This document shows, one piece after another, positions 1 through 8,354 of a stretch of DNA of 64,000 bases. The notes below the pieces were generated by a model. It had not been told where the DNA came from. It did no database searches and saw only the letters and a program-made list of their open reading frames with translations. Numbering within the stretch: the stretch's first letter is position 1; every line of letters starts with the position of its first letter. A program made the position numbers and the translations under genes. The DNA comes from Mesorhizobium sp. AR02 (GTDB lineage: Bacteria > Pseudomonadota > Alphaproteobacteria > Rhizobiales > Rhizobiaceae), in contig NZ_CP080531.1 in NCBI RefSeq assembly GCF_024746835.1, positions 6,840,001 through 6,904,000 on the forward strand. The letters run 5' to 3'.

Positions 1-76
1 ATGATGCGCCTGTGCCGGTCCGCCTTTTGCCTTGCCCGCAATCCGCTCATAGCAGCCTCTTGCCATAAAAACAGAA

Positions 77-102
77 TTGACTCAATTTTAGAATTGGTTC
101 AA
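77..102. promoter_or_regulatory. Operator-like imperfect palindrome upstream of the ABC operon
   Basis: A 26-bp AT-rich inverted repeat in which 20 of 26 positions are symmetric. The symmetric blocks are TTGA, CAATT, AATTG and TCAA. It lies 40 bp before the start of the first binding-protein gene. Its size and symmetry suit a TetR- or GntR-type dimer. The TetR gene at 4714-5463 is the obvious candidate partner, but that link is inferred. Confidence 0.45.
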
Positions 103-141
103 CTTTTTGCAAGAAGCCACAAAGGCAAGGGAGAACACTCG

Positions 142-1233
142 ATGTCCGTCAAATCCGCATCCGGGAATCCGCTTTCCACCCTGAAGCGCCATCTGCACGC
201 CGCTTGCGCCGCCACGGCACTGCTGCTTGGCGCCGGCAGCCTCGCCGAGGCCGCCGATCTCAATGCGCTGATCTGGTGCGACCATTCCGATCCGGCGCTG
301 CTGCAGCCCTTCGAGGAGGCCAACAACGTCAAGGTCAATGTCAAGGAGTTCGAGGGCACCGGCGCTGGGCTGGCCATCGTCGAGCAATCACAGCCCGGCG
401 ACTGGGACGTGATGGTGATCGACAGCATCGACGTGCCACGCGGCGTCGAAAAGGGTCTGTTCCAGCCGCTGCCGGAAGACAAGCTGCCCTTCTCCGACCT
501 CTTCCCGCAAGTGAAGATGGACGGCTCCACCATTGTCGGCGGCAAGCGCTACGGCATCACCGAAAAGTTCGGCTACAACACGATCGGCTTCAACAAGACC
601 AAGGTCGATCCGGCCGACATGCAATCCTTGGCGTCGCTGACCAGCGACAAGTACAAGGGCAAGGTCGCCATCTACGACTATTACCTGCCGGTCATCGGCA
701 TGGCGGCGCTCGCCATCGGCAAGAAGACGGCGGATCTGACAGAAGCCGACCTGCCCGCCCTCAAGGACGAGCTGCTCAAGATGAAGGCCAACGCCAAGCT
801 GGTCGGCGAGGTGACCGCCAGTCAGACGGCGCTAGCGACCGGCGAGGTCGACATTCTGGTCGGCGGCGGCGAATGGGTGACGGCGGGGCTGGCCAAGGAA
901 AACCCTGCCCTCGACTTCTCCATTCCCAAGGAAGGCGCGGTGCTGTGGTCGCAGTCGCTGGCCATGTTCAAGGATTCCAAGAACAAGGATCTGGCGCTGA
1001 AATTCATCCAGTACATTATGAGCCCGGAAGGCCAGGCGCGGCTTGCGACCTCCTCCTGCTATTGGGGCATGCCGGCGAACACCAAGGCCGCACTGACCGA
1101 CGATCAGAAGAAGGTCCTGCGTTTCGACGAGCAGCCGGGCTTCCTGGCCCGCGCCCAGGCCTATCCGGCGCCGAATGCCGATCTCGACAAGAAGATGCAG
1201 GACATGTGGACCGAAATGCTGCAGGCGAAGTGA
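142..1233 (+). CDS. ABC transporter periplasmic substrate-binding protein (spermidine/putrescine-like)
   Basis: Periplasmic binding protein that would deliver a small organic cation or opine-like solute to the permeases encoded next. The reading frame is open from base 1, but the ATG at 142 is preferred: it follows a purine-rich stretch (GGGAGAAC) and starts a basic N-terminus plus a hydrophobic stretch ending ALLLGAGSLAEAAD, a Sec signal peptide with cleavage near residue 33. The mature protein of about 330 residues has the type-2 binding-protein pattern: an early WCDHSDP segment, GDWDVMVIDS, and a closing YIMSPEGQA block typical of the PotD/PotF group. It is the first gene of a five-gene operon (binding protein, two permeases, ATPase, hydrolase). 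The exact substrate cannot be read from sequence. A second, different PotF-like protein is encoded at 7030-8064. Confidence 0.85.
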   Translation: MSVKSASGNPLSTLKRHLHAACAATALLLGAGSLAEAADLNALIWCDHSDPALLQPFEEANNVKVNVKEFEGTGAGLAIVEQSQPGDWDVMVIDSIDVPRGVEKGLFQPLPEDKLPFSDLFPQVKMDGSTIVGGKRYGITEKFGYNTIGFNKTKVDPADMQSLASLTSDKYKGKVAIYDYYLPVIGMAALAIGKKTADLTEADLPALKDELLKMKANAKLVGEVTASQTALATGEVDILVGGGEWVTAGLAKENPALDFSIPKEGAVLWSQSLAMFKDSKNKDLALKFIQYIMSPEGQARLATSSCYWGMPANTKAALTDDQKKVLRFDEQPGFLARAQAYPAPNADLDKKMQDMWTEMLQAK

Positions 1234-1246
1234 TCGGTAGCCGCTC

Positions 1247-2098
1247 GTGAGCTCAACCAGGAACAGCAGGGCGGGCCGTGCCCTGCCCTGGGCGCTGGTC
1301 ACGCCGGCGCTCGGCTGGACGCTGCTGTTCTTCGTGCTACCGTTCATCGCCATGGGGTTTTCGAGCCTCACAGCGCATGAGGGCGGCGGCTTCACGCTGA
1401 CCAATTACAGCCAGTTCTTCACCAACCCCTCCTACTGGCAGGCGATGGTGAACTCGTTGGAAGTCACGGCAACCGTCACCGTGGTCTCGGTGCTGCTTGC
1501 CTATCCCTTTGCCTGGATCCTCGCCGAACAGGTGCCGGAACGCTGGCAGCGGCTGGCGCTGATGCTAGCCGTGCTGCCGTTCTGGACGTCCTATGTCGTG
1601 CGCTCTTACTCCTGGCTGCTGGTGCTGGCGCAGAACGGCGTCATCAACCGCGCGCTGACCGGTTCCGGCCTGATCGCCGAGCCGCTGCAGCTCGCCAATA
1701 CACGCTTCGCCACGGTCACCGGCTTCGTGCATTTCTTCGTCATGCTGCTGACGCTGACCATCTTCGCCAACCTCAAGCAGCTCAGCCCGAGCTACCGCAA
1801 GGCGGCCGCCGATCTCGGCGCCGGGCCGGTGCGCACCTTCCTGCATGTCGTTCTGCCGCTGACCCTGCCCGGCATCATGGTCGGCGCCTTCCTGACCTTC
1901 GTGCTGTGCATCGGCGACTACATCACGCCGCAGATCCTTGGCGGCAACAACGAGCTTCTGATGCCGCAGCTGGTGATGATGCAGATCGGCCGGCGCGGCG
2001 ATTTTCCGCTGGCCTCGGCGCTGTCGATCATCCTGATGGCGGTGGTCACGGTCGCCTACCTCGCCTGCGCGCGCTGGCTGAAGATCGAGCGGGCCTGA
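1247..2098 (+). CDS. ABC transporter permease, PotB/PotH type
   Basis: Inner-membrane subunit of the importer. The 283 residues contain about six hydrophobic helices, and the EAA-type cytoplasmic loop is visible as AAADLGAGPVRTFLHVVLPLTLPGI around residues 185-210. The best start is a GTG 13 bases after the binding-protein stop; no ATG lies near enough to include the first helix. The last helix ends close to the stop, and the next permease begins one base later (TGA-G-ATG spacing), so the two permeases are likely translationally coupled. It is expected to form a heterodimer with the product of 2100-2882. Confidence 0.88.
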   Translation: MSSTRNSRAGRALPWALVTPALGWTLLFFVLPFIAMGFSSLTAHEGGGFTLTNYSQFFTNPSYWQAMVNSLEVTATVTVVSVLLAYPFAWILAEQVPERWQRLALMLAVLPFWTSYVVRSYSWLLVLAQNGVINRALTGSGLIAEPLQLANTRFATVTGFVHFFVMLLTLTIFANLKQLSPSYRKAAADLGAGPVRTFLHVVLPLTLPGIMVGAFLTFVLCIGDYITPQILGGNNELLMPQLVMMQIGRRGDFPLASALSIILMAVVTVAYLACARWLKIERA

Positions 2099-2099
2099 G

Positions 2100-2882
2100 A
2101 TGCGCCAGTTGGTCCGTGTCGCTTCCTGGGTCTATGCGCTTGCCGTCTACGGCTTCATCTTCCTGCCGGTGGTGGTGCTGGTGCTGTTTTCGCTCCAGGC
2201 GACCTCCTTCCCCATTCCGCCCTTCACCGGCCCTTCGCTGCGTTGGTACGATGCTGTACTCTCGGATGTCAGGCTGACTTCGGCGTTGGTCAATTCGCTG
2301 TTGGTGGCGTCAATCTCCTCAGCCACCGCCGTCACGCTCGGCTTCCTCTCCGCTTGGGGCTTTGCGCGCTTCGTGCTGCCGGGCTCGGGCCTGCTGCGTG
2401 GGCTGATCACATTACCCCTGACGGTCAGCTATCTCATCATCGGCATGGGGCTGCTGGTGCTGTTCAACTGGGCCGGCGTGCCGAAATCGCTGCTTGCCGC
2501 CGGCATCGGCCACGTTGTGATCAACCTGCCGCTGTGCTTCGCCATCATCTACAGCCAGATGGGCGACCACCAGATCAACATCGAGCGCGCCGCGCGCGAT
2601 CTCGGCGCACCGGAATGGAAGGTGCTGCTCTTGATCACCGTGCCGGTCATGGCACCCGCCATCTTCGCTGGCTTCTTCCTGTCGATGACCTTCTCCTGGG
2701 ACGAATTCGTGATCTCCTTCCTGCTGACCCGCTTCGACACCACGCTGCCGGTGGAAATCTGGAACCTGCTGCGCTCCGGCCTCAACCCCAAGACCAACGC
2801 GGTCGGCTCGCTGGTCTTCGCCGTCTCCATCGTGCTGGTCGTGCTGTTCGAACTGACATTGCTGCGCAGGAGAAAACCATGA
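2100..2882 (+). CDS. ABC transporter permease, PotC/PotI type
   Basis: Second membrane subunit of the importer, 260 residues with six predicted hydrophobic helices. The coupling loop is seen as AARDLGAPEWKVLLLITVP around residues 163-182, followed by the AIFAGFFLSMTFSWDEFVI segment characteristic of PotC-type permeases. It starts one base after the preceding permease stop and its own TGA overlaps the ATG of the ATPase (ATGA). This fixes its place in a tightly coupled operon. Confidence 0.88.
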   Translation: MRQLVRVASWVYALAVYGFIFLPVVVLVLFSLQATSFPIPPFTGPSLRWYDAVLSDVRLTSALVNSLLVASISSATAVTLGFLSAWGFARFVLPGSGLLRGLITLPLTVSYLIIGMGLLVLFNWAGVPKSLLAAGIGHVVINLPLCFAIIYSQMGDHQINIERAARDLGAPEWKVLLLITVPVMAPAIFAGFFLSMTFSWDEFVISFLLTRFDTTLPVEIWNLLRSGLNPKTNAVGSLVFAVSIVLVVLFELTLLRRRKP

Positions 2883-3943
2883 CCGCGCCTCTGGTCGATA
2901 TCCGCGCTGTCTCGCACCGTTTCGGACAGCTGGCGGTGCTGAAGAACGTCTCGCTGCGGATCGAGCCGGGCAGCTACACGATCCTGCTCGGGCCGTCGGG
3001 GTCCGGCAAGACGACGCTGCTGTCCATTCTCGGCGGCTTCGTCACCCCAAGCGAAGGCAAGGTGTTCATCCGCGGCGAGGACTGCACCGCGGTGCCGCCG
3101 GCGAAGCGCCCGACGACGACCGTGTTCCAGGACTATGCGCTGTTTCCGCATATGAGCGTCGGCGGCAATGTCGGCTTTGGGCTCCGCATGCAAGGCGTCG
3201 ATGGCGCGACACGCGCCGCCCGGGCGCGCGAGGCGCTAGCGCTGGTCGGGCTGGCTGCCGCCTTCGACAAAAAGCCGCACCAGCTTTCCGGCGGCCAGCG
3301 GCAGCGCGTGGCGCTGGCGCGTGCACTGGTGATCGAGCCGGCGGTGCTTTTGCTGGACGAGCCGCTCGGCGCGCTCGACCTCAAATTGCGCCGGCAGATG
3401 CAGGACAAGCTGAAGGCGATCCAGAAGCGCGTCGGCACCGCCTTCATCCATGTCACCCACGACCAGGAAGAAGCGATGGCGCTGGCCGACCATTGCGTGG
3501 TGATGAATGACGGCCGCATCGAGGACGAAGGACCGCCCGAACGCGTCTATGCCAGGCCGGCGACGCGCTTTTCGGCGACCTTCATGGGCGAAAGCACCAT
3601 CCTTGCCGGCAAGGTCACGCAGGCCAAGGACAGGACAAGCACCGTCTCGACGCCGGCCGGAGCGGTTTTTGTGCCCAGCGCATTGCCGGTGGGCTCGGCT
3701 GTTGCACTGGCCATACGGCCGGAGCACCTCCTCCTCGGCGGGGTCGCCGGCACCGCAAGTCTCGGCATGGCAAAAGTGAGCGACGTCGTCTTCCAGGGCA
3801 GTTTCAAGCGCGTGCTTGCCGTCTCCGTCGAAGACGCCTCGCTGCAGTTCATCGCCAAGCTGCCCGCGTCAGCCACCGTCCAGCCCGGCGACACGGTTGC
3901 CGTTTCGTGCGATACCGACCAGATCATCGTTTTGACGGACTGA
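2879..3943 (+). CDS. ABC transporter ATP-binding protein, PotA/FbpC type
   Basis: ATPase of the importer, 354 residues. Walker A is GPSGSGKTT near residue 40, the signature motif is LSGGQRQRVALARAL near 137, Walker B is VLLLDEPLGALD, and the switch histidine lies in HVTHDQEEA. After about residue 240 comes a TOBE-type regulatory domain (VALAIRPEHL). The open frame extends far upstream inside the permease gene, but the ATG at 2879, overlapping the permease stop as ATGA, gives a normal N-terminus (MTAPLVDIRAVSHRFG). The family covers polyamine, iron and opine importers. The neighbours favour a polyamine or amide-type solute. Confidence 0.9.
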   Translation: MTAPLVDIRAVSHRFGQLAVLKNVSLRIEPGSYTILLGPSGSGKTTLLSILGGFVTPSEGKVFIRGEDCTAVPPAKRPTTTVFQDYALFPHMSVGGNVGFGLRMQGVDGATRAARAREALALVGLAAAFDKKPHQLSGGQRQRVALARALVIEPAVLLLDEPLGALDLKLRRQMQDKLKAIQKRVGTAFIHVTHDQEEAMALADHCVVMNDGRIEDEGPPERVYARPATRFSATFMGESTILAGKVTQAKDRTSTVSTPAGAVFVPSALPVGSAVALAIRPEHLLLGGVAGTASLGMAKVSDVVFQGSFKRVLAVSVEDASLQFIAKLPASATVQPGDTVAVSCDTDQIIVLTD

Positions 3944-3944
3944 A

Positions 3945-4706
3945 ATGGCACCCCTTCCGGTCATCGGCGCACCAGACTGGTACGAGACCATCCGCATGGC
4001 CGACGGCGTCACGCTGATCCATGAACCATGGATCAAACCCTTCTTCCGCTGCAACATCTGGCATGTGCGCGGCCGCGACCGTGATCTCCTGTTCGACACC
4101 GGTCTCGGCCATTTCAGCCTGCGCGCGCATGTGCCGCTGGTCACGGAACGCAAGCTGACCTGCGTCGCCAGCCACACGCATTTCGACCATATTGGCTGCC
4201 ACCACGAATTTCCCGACCGCTGCGTGCACCGTGCCGAAGCAAAAATCCTCGCCGATCCGCGCAACGAATGGACGGTGGCCGACCGCTATGCGACCGACGA
4301 TATGTTCGATCGATTGCCGCAAGGCTGGGAGTCGTCTCGCTACCGGATCCTGCCCGCTCCAGCCGACCGCCTGCTCGAACATGGCGAGGTCGTCGATCTC
4401 GGCGACCGCGCCTTCGAGGTGATCCACACACCCGGCCATTCACCTGGCGGCATCGCGCTCTACGAGGAGAAGACCGGCATCCTGCTGTCCGGCGACATCA
4501 TCTATGACGGCCCGCTGATCGACGATGTCTACCATTCGGACATGTCGGACTATGTCGAGACGCTGCTCGCCATGCGCGACCTCGACGTCTCGATCGTACA
4601 TGGCGGCCATTTCCCAAGCTTCGGCAAGGTGCGCTACCGCCAGCTGATCGACGAGTATCTGGCGCAGAAACGCCAGGCCGGCTGCCACCTGAGCCAGCGC
4701 CCCTGA
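3945..4706 (+). CDS. MBL-fold metallo-hydrolase
   Basis: Cytoplasmic metallo-beta-lactamase-fold enzyme of 253 residues without a signal peptide. The metal-binding motif THFDHIG lies near residue 70. Further ligands are HTPGHSPGG (about residue 160), the Asp in LLSGDIIYDG (about 180) and the final His in IVHGGHFPS (about 218). It starts one base after the ATPase stop, so it is the last gene of the transporter operon. That position suggests it hydrolyses the imported compound or a product of it. The family is too broad (lactonases, thioesterases, phosphodiesterases) to name a substrate. The next gene, on the other strand, ends only 7 bases away. Confidence 0.8.
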   Translation: MAPLPVIGAPDWYETIRMADGVTLIHEPWIKPFFRCNIWHVRGRDRDLLFDTGLGHFSLRAHVPLVTERKLTCVASHTHFDHIGCHHEFPDRCVHRAEAKILADPRNEWTVADRYATDDMFDRLPQGWESSRYRILPAPADRLLEHGEVVDLGDRAFEVIHTPGHSPGGIALYEEKTGILLSGDIIYDGPLIDDVYHSDMSDYVETLLAMRDLDVSIVHGGHFPSFGKVRYRQLIDEYLAQKRQAGCHLSQRP

Positions 4707-4713
4707 GAAACAG

Positions 4714-5463
4714 CTACGGCATCAATTCAAAATGCCGCGGAAATGCCTGATGCAGCAAGAGCAGCATGGTCTTGCGCAGCACATTGGTGTCACGGCTCGA
4801 AGGGTTGAGATGATCCCAGTACCAGGCGCCGTGAACAAGATAATTCAGGCTCTCTGACAAGGTGTTGATGTCGACGCCGGTATAGCCGCCGCTGCGCGAA
4901 ATCTCGATCAGCAGCTCGCGCGCTTCGGCGGTGTAGGCGAGATCGCTTGGCAGGCCGATCTCATTGTAGATCTGCATGCTCTTGCGGTCGCTGGAGAACA
5001 CAACAAAGACCGAAACCCAGTTCGGATGCTGCCGGGCGAAGCGCTGCGCGCAATTGACGGCGCCCAGCAGCCTTTCGACCGGCGACAGGCCAGGCGCCCG
5101 CACCAGGGTGATCCACAACGCGTCATACTGATCGCTGAGATATTGCAGCACGGCCCGGAACAGGTTCTCCTTGCTGCGAAAATGAAAGACGACCAGCGCG
5201 TTGGACGAGCCGACATGTTCGGCGATGCGCTGCATGGTGAGGCTCGCCAGGCCCTCCTCGGCGATGAGCTCGATGGTGGCGTCGATGATACGCTGGACGC
5301 TCGCTTCGCCCCGCTCGCGCCGCCGGTCCCTGGGCGGCGCGGCATCGTTTGCCGACTCCCTGCCCTTCGGCGCGGCCTTGCGTTTCTCCGGCTTTGCGGT
5401 TGGCTTGCGTTGCGCCATTTTCGTCAGGCCTTTCGGACCCGCGGCGGAAACATCCCGCCGCAT
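4714..5463 (-). CDS. TetR/AcrR family transcriptional regulator, BetI-like
   Basis: DNA-binding repressor of about 249 residues. A Lys/Ala/Arg-rich N-terminal arm of about 45 residues precedes the TetR helix-turn-helix (VQRIIDATIELIAEEG, then MQRIAEHVGSSNALVVFHF). The ligand-binding half contains LNYLVHGAWYWD. Three in-frame starts are possible (5478, 5463, 5418). 5463 is chosen because AAGG precedes it by 6 bases, but the arm makes the others plausible. It is the third gene of a leftward operon with the binding protein and amidase, 44 bp after the amidase. It probably controls that operon and perhaps the facing transporter operon. Confidence 0.85.
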   Translation of the reverse strand: MRRDVSAAGPKGLTKMAQRKPTAKPEKRKAAPKGRESANDAAPPRDRRRERGEASVQRIIDATIELIAEEGLASLTMQRIAEHVGSSNALVVFHFRSKENLFRAVLQYLSDQYDALWITLVRAPGLSPVERLLGAVNCAQRFARQHPNWVSVFVVFSSDRKSMQIYNEIGLPSDLAYTAEARELLIEISRSGGYTGVDINTLSESLNYLVHGAWYWDHLNPSSRDTNVLRKTMLLLLHQAFPRHFELMP

Positions 5464-5507
5464 AGATTGCCTTGCCATATGGCACGCCGGCTCATCCCGG
5501 AAATCAC

Positions 5508-6935
5508 TCAGAGCGACGGGCGTGTCTCAGCATTTCCATACCATTGGCCCTGAGCCGTTTCATAGGCCAGCCCGGCCCGGAAGACATCGGCATCGCTGTA
5601 GGTGCGGCCGACGATCTGGATGCCTGTCGGTACGCCATTGGCGGCGCGGCCCGACGGTATGGTCAGAGCCGGGCAACGGCTCAGCATGTTGAACGGCGTC
5701 GTCATCACCCAGCCCAGCGAGGGGTTGACCTCTCTGCCGTTGATCTCGACCGTGTCCCTGGTCTGATCGAATTCCGCCGGCACCGCGGGCAACGCGTTTG
5801 TCGGGCAAATCAGCACATCGTAGGTCTCCAGCAGCGGGCCGAGCGTCTGGTACATCCTGGCCGCCACATCGAGCGTCGCGACAAAGTCGGTGGCCTTCGA
5901 CTTCTGCCCATCCTCGGCGAACTGCCTGGCATAGCTGGTCATGTCGCTGGCGTGTTCCGCAAGCAGTTGCGACAGCGAGGCACCGAAAAGGTGCTCGAGA
6001 TAGGCCATTCCGGCCTTGAGTACCCCGTCATCCCAGCCAAGATCGACTTCCTCGACCGTGGCGCCGAGTGAGCGGAACACATCGCAGGCGGCAAGCGTGT
6101 TCTTGCGCACGTCGGGGTCGACTTCGAAGGAACCGAGATCCATGGAAAAGGCTATTCTCCAGCCTTTGATTGGTTTGTAGTCGAGTGGCAGGCGCAGTTT
6201 GGGACGCAGCGTGGCGATGTCGAGCGGGCTCGGTCCGGCCATGACATTCTGCAGCAGGATCGCATCCCGCACATTCCGCGCCAGCGGCCCGGTGTGGCAA
6301 TAGAAGTCGAGGTTGAAGGGCGGCTCGTCGGGATTGCGGCCGTAAGGCGGCTTGAAGCCGACCAGACCGCAGGCCGAGGCGGGAATGCGGATCGATCCGG
6401 CGATGTCCGAACCGGTGGCGATCGACGATGTGCCGGAAGCCAACGTAGCGGCAGCACCACCTGACGAACCGCCCGGAGTGAAATCCGGATTCCAGGGATT
6501 GCGGGTGACGCCCCACCGCTTCGACCAGGTGTAGCCTGCGCAGCTGAACTCGGGCGTCGCCGTGCGGGCATGCACGATGCCGCCGGCCTTCATGATGCGC
6601 TCGTTCATCGTCGAGGTGTGGCCGCCTATGGCATCCCTGGACAGCAGCGAGCCATGCGAGGTCGGCTTGCCCTTGATGTAACTTTCGTCCTTGATGCCGA
6701 TCGGCAGACCTTCCAGCGCGCCGGTCCTGGCGCCCTTGGCGTATTTCGCCTCGGCCTTGGCGGCCAGCCCCATCGCTTCCTCGAAATGCGTGAAGGTGAA
6801 GCAGTTGATCGTCGATTTGATGGCTTCGGCGCGGCGAATGGTGGCCTGCATCAATTCGACGGGCGAGAGTTTCTTCGCCTTGAACAGCCGCAGCGCCTCA
6901 TGGGCCGGCATGTAGCAAAGGTCGAGATCGGACAT
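5508..6935 (-). CDS. Amidase (amidase signature family)
   Basis: Hydrolase of carboxylic amides with a Ser-cisSer-Lys catalytic triad, 475 residues, cytoplasmic. The catalytic Lys is in GIKDESYIKG and the signature segment is TPGGSSGGAAATLASG. Together they mark the amidase signature family; GatA is ruled out by context and by gatB lying far away. Two ATG codons stand in tandem (6938 and 6935) behind an AGGAG box. The second has the better spacing (7 bases). It follows the binding-protein gene by 94 bases containing a hairpin and precedes the TetR gene. An imported amide may be hydrolysed here to a carboxylate plus ammonia or amine. Confidence 0.85.
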   Translation of the reverse strand: MSDLDLCYMPAHEALRLFKAKKLSPVELMQATIRRAEAIKSTINCFTFTHFEEAMGLAAKAEAKYAKGARTGALEGLPIGIKDESYIKGKPTSHGSLLSRDAIGGHTSTMNERIMKAGGIVHARTATPEFSCAGYTWSKRWGVTRNPWNPDFTPGGSSGGAAATLASGTSSIATGSDIAGSIRIPASACGLVGFKPPYGRNPDEPPFNLDFYCHTGPLARNVRDAILLQNVMAGPSPLDIATLRPKLRLPLDYKPIKGWRIAFSMDLGSFEVDPDVRKNTLAACDVFRSLGATVEEVDLGWDDGVLKAGMAYLEHLFGASLSQLLAEHASDMTSYARQFAEDGQKSKATDFVATLDVAARMYQTLGPLLETYDVLICPTNALPAVPAEFDQTRDTVEINGREVNPSLGWVMTTPFNMLSRCPALTIPSGRAANGVPTGIQIVGRTYSDADVFRAGLAYETAQGQWYGNAETRPSL

Positions 6936-6981
6936 CATAAATCTCCTGCGATCGTGAGACCGCACTTGGCATGAAGGGTTG

Positions 6982-7004
6982 CCGGACCGCACGTTGCGGC
7001 CCGG
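6982..7004 (-). promoter_or_regulatory. Intercistronic stem-loop between binding protein and amidase genes
   Basis: Arms CCGGACCGCA and TGCGGCCCGG pair at 9 of 10 positions around a CGT loop. The hairpin follows the binding-protein stop codon by 25 bases and has no U-tract. It fits an mRNA-stabilising or partial-termination hairpin that keeps binding-protein mRNA above amidase mRNA. Confidence 0.45.
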
Positions 7005-7029
7005 TGGTTGTTCGTTGGGGGCGGTGGCG

Positions 7030-8064
7030 CTATTTCTGAAGGTCGGTCCAGATTTTCGTGTACAGCGCCTGCACATCCGGGGGGCAGGCCGGCATGAACT
7101 GGCCCTTGGCGGCAAATTCAGCCGGAATATTCACCTCCGGCGCATTCTTCATATCCTGCGGCATGAAGGCTTCCGAGCCCTTGATTCCGTTCGAATAGCG
7201 CGCGAAAGCCGAGATCAACGCGGCATTCTTCGGGTCCATGATGAAATTCTGGAACAGTTTGGCGTTCTCGACATTCTTGGCGTCCTTGAGGACGGCGACA
7301 TTGTCCATCCAGATCGGAAAACCTTCCTTGGGATAGCCGTAGACGATCTTGTCGTTCTGCAGCCGCTCGCGCAGCGATATACCGTTCCAGTTGACGCCGG
7401 CGGCGATGTCGCCTCGGCCCAGGCCGTCGACGGCCGCGTAGTCGAGCGAGAGCCATTTCGCCTTCGCCTCGACCAGCTTGTCATGCACCTTCTTCAGCAC
7501 CTGCATGTCGTTGGTGCAGTATTGGCCGCCTTCATAGGCGATGGCGAGGAACATGATGTCACCCATTTCGGGCACGACATTGATCTTGCCGACGAGTTCC
7601 GGCGGCGGATCGAGGAAAAGCGCCGAGGTGTTCGGGTCACCGGCATACACCGACTTGTTCACCGAAATGCCTGTCGTACCCCACTGCCATGGAACAGTGT
7701 ATTTGCGGCCCGGATCGAAGGGAACGTCGACCCATCGCGGGTCGACGTTCTTGAAATTCTCCATCTTGTTGGGGTCGGTCTCCAAGAGCAGACCTTCGCT
7801 GATCCAGATCGGCACGACGCTGGCCGACGGCACCACGATGTCATAGCCGGAAGCGCCCTGGCGGACCTTGGCCAAAGCGGTGTCGTTGGAGTCGTAGTCG
7901 GTGACGGTGACCTTGATCTTGTAGGTCTCTTCGAATTTCTTGATGAGGTCCGGGCTGGTGTAGTTGCCCCAATTGTAGATGTTGAGTTCGCCATCGGCGC
8001 GGGCAACGCCTGTCGTCGCGAGCAACGACAGCCCCAAGGCCACCGCGGTCAGTTTCCAGTTCAT
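7030..8064 (-). CDS. Extracellular solute-binding protein, PotF/PotD-like
   Basis: Periplasmic binding protein of 344 residues. The signal peptide is clear ([18 protein letters not shown], cleavage after VARA, residues 1-23), and the mature protein begins with the polyamine-binding hallmark [27 protein letters not shown] precedes the ATG by 8 bases. It opens an operon with an amidase and a TetR regulator but has no permease or ATPase of its own. It may therefore share the importer encoded at 1247-3943, whose own binding protein lacks the YNWG motif. That sharing is inferred. Confidence 0.87.
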   Translation of the reverse strand: MNWKLTAVALGLSLLATTGVARADGELNIYNWGNYTSPDLIKKFEETYKIKVTVTDYDSNDTALAKVRQGASGYDIVVPSASVVPIWISEGLLLETDPNKMENFKNVDPRWVDVPFDPGRKYTVPWQWGTTGISVNKSVYAGDPNTSALFLDPPPELVGKINVVPEMGDIMFLAIAYEGGQYCTNDMQVLKKVHDKLVEAKAKWLSLDYAAVDGLGRGDIAAGVNWNGISLRERLQNDKIVYGYPKEGFPIWMDNVAVLKDAKNVENAKLFQNFIMDPKNAALISAFARYSNGIKGSEAFMPQDMKNAPEVNIPAEFAAKGQFMPACPPDVQALYTKIWTDLQK

Positions 8065-8240
8065 GCTAGTGCTCCCATTGTTGGGACCGGCTGCGTCACC
8101 GCCTCGGGTCCATTTCCTGCTGATAAAGCCTGGTGACGCCTTTCCCGATGACGGGCTGGACGGCGGTCAAGGCATTCCCCACTCGCGGCCATTCACCGGC
8201 ACATGCCGGCTGGTCAACTCGGTTATGACAGAGGCTAAAT

Positions 8241-8258
8241 TATAACTAACTATATAGT
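8241..8258. promoter_or_regulatory. AT-rich palindrome and -10-like box upstream of the second binding-protein gene
   Basis: A perfect 10-bp palindrome ACTATATAGT lies at 8249-8258, within a larger 14-base near-palindrome at 8241-8254. Read leftwards, the same stretch contains TTGACT and, 11 bases on, TATAAT. That spacing is too short for a normal sigma-70 pair, so only the TATAAT is a plausible -10. It lies about 180 bp before the binding-protein ATG in an otherwise featureless 290-bp gap. Confidence 0.35.
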
Positions 8259-8354
8259 CAATATCTTTTCGCGGCGATGCGTTTCGTGGCTCCATCGGAT
8301 GCCCCGCAGCCTCTACGCAGGAATGGTGGACGGCACAGCGAGCGACCCTTGACC

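Noticed and set aside
1..141. In-frame extension of the first binding-protein gene back to base 1
   Set aside because: It would put 47 non-signal residues before a clear signal peptide and run through the AT-rich operator-like palindrome. The start at 142 fits better.
6966..6984. Sigma-54-like string near the amidase gene (TTGGCAT...TTGCC)
   Set aside because: GG and GC are 11 bases apart instead of 10 and the site points away from the leftward genes.
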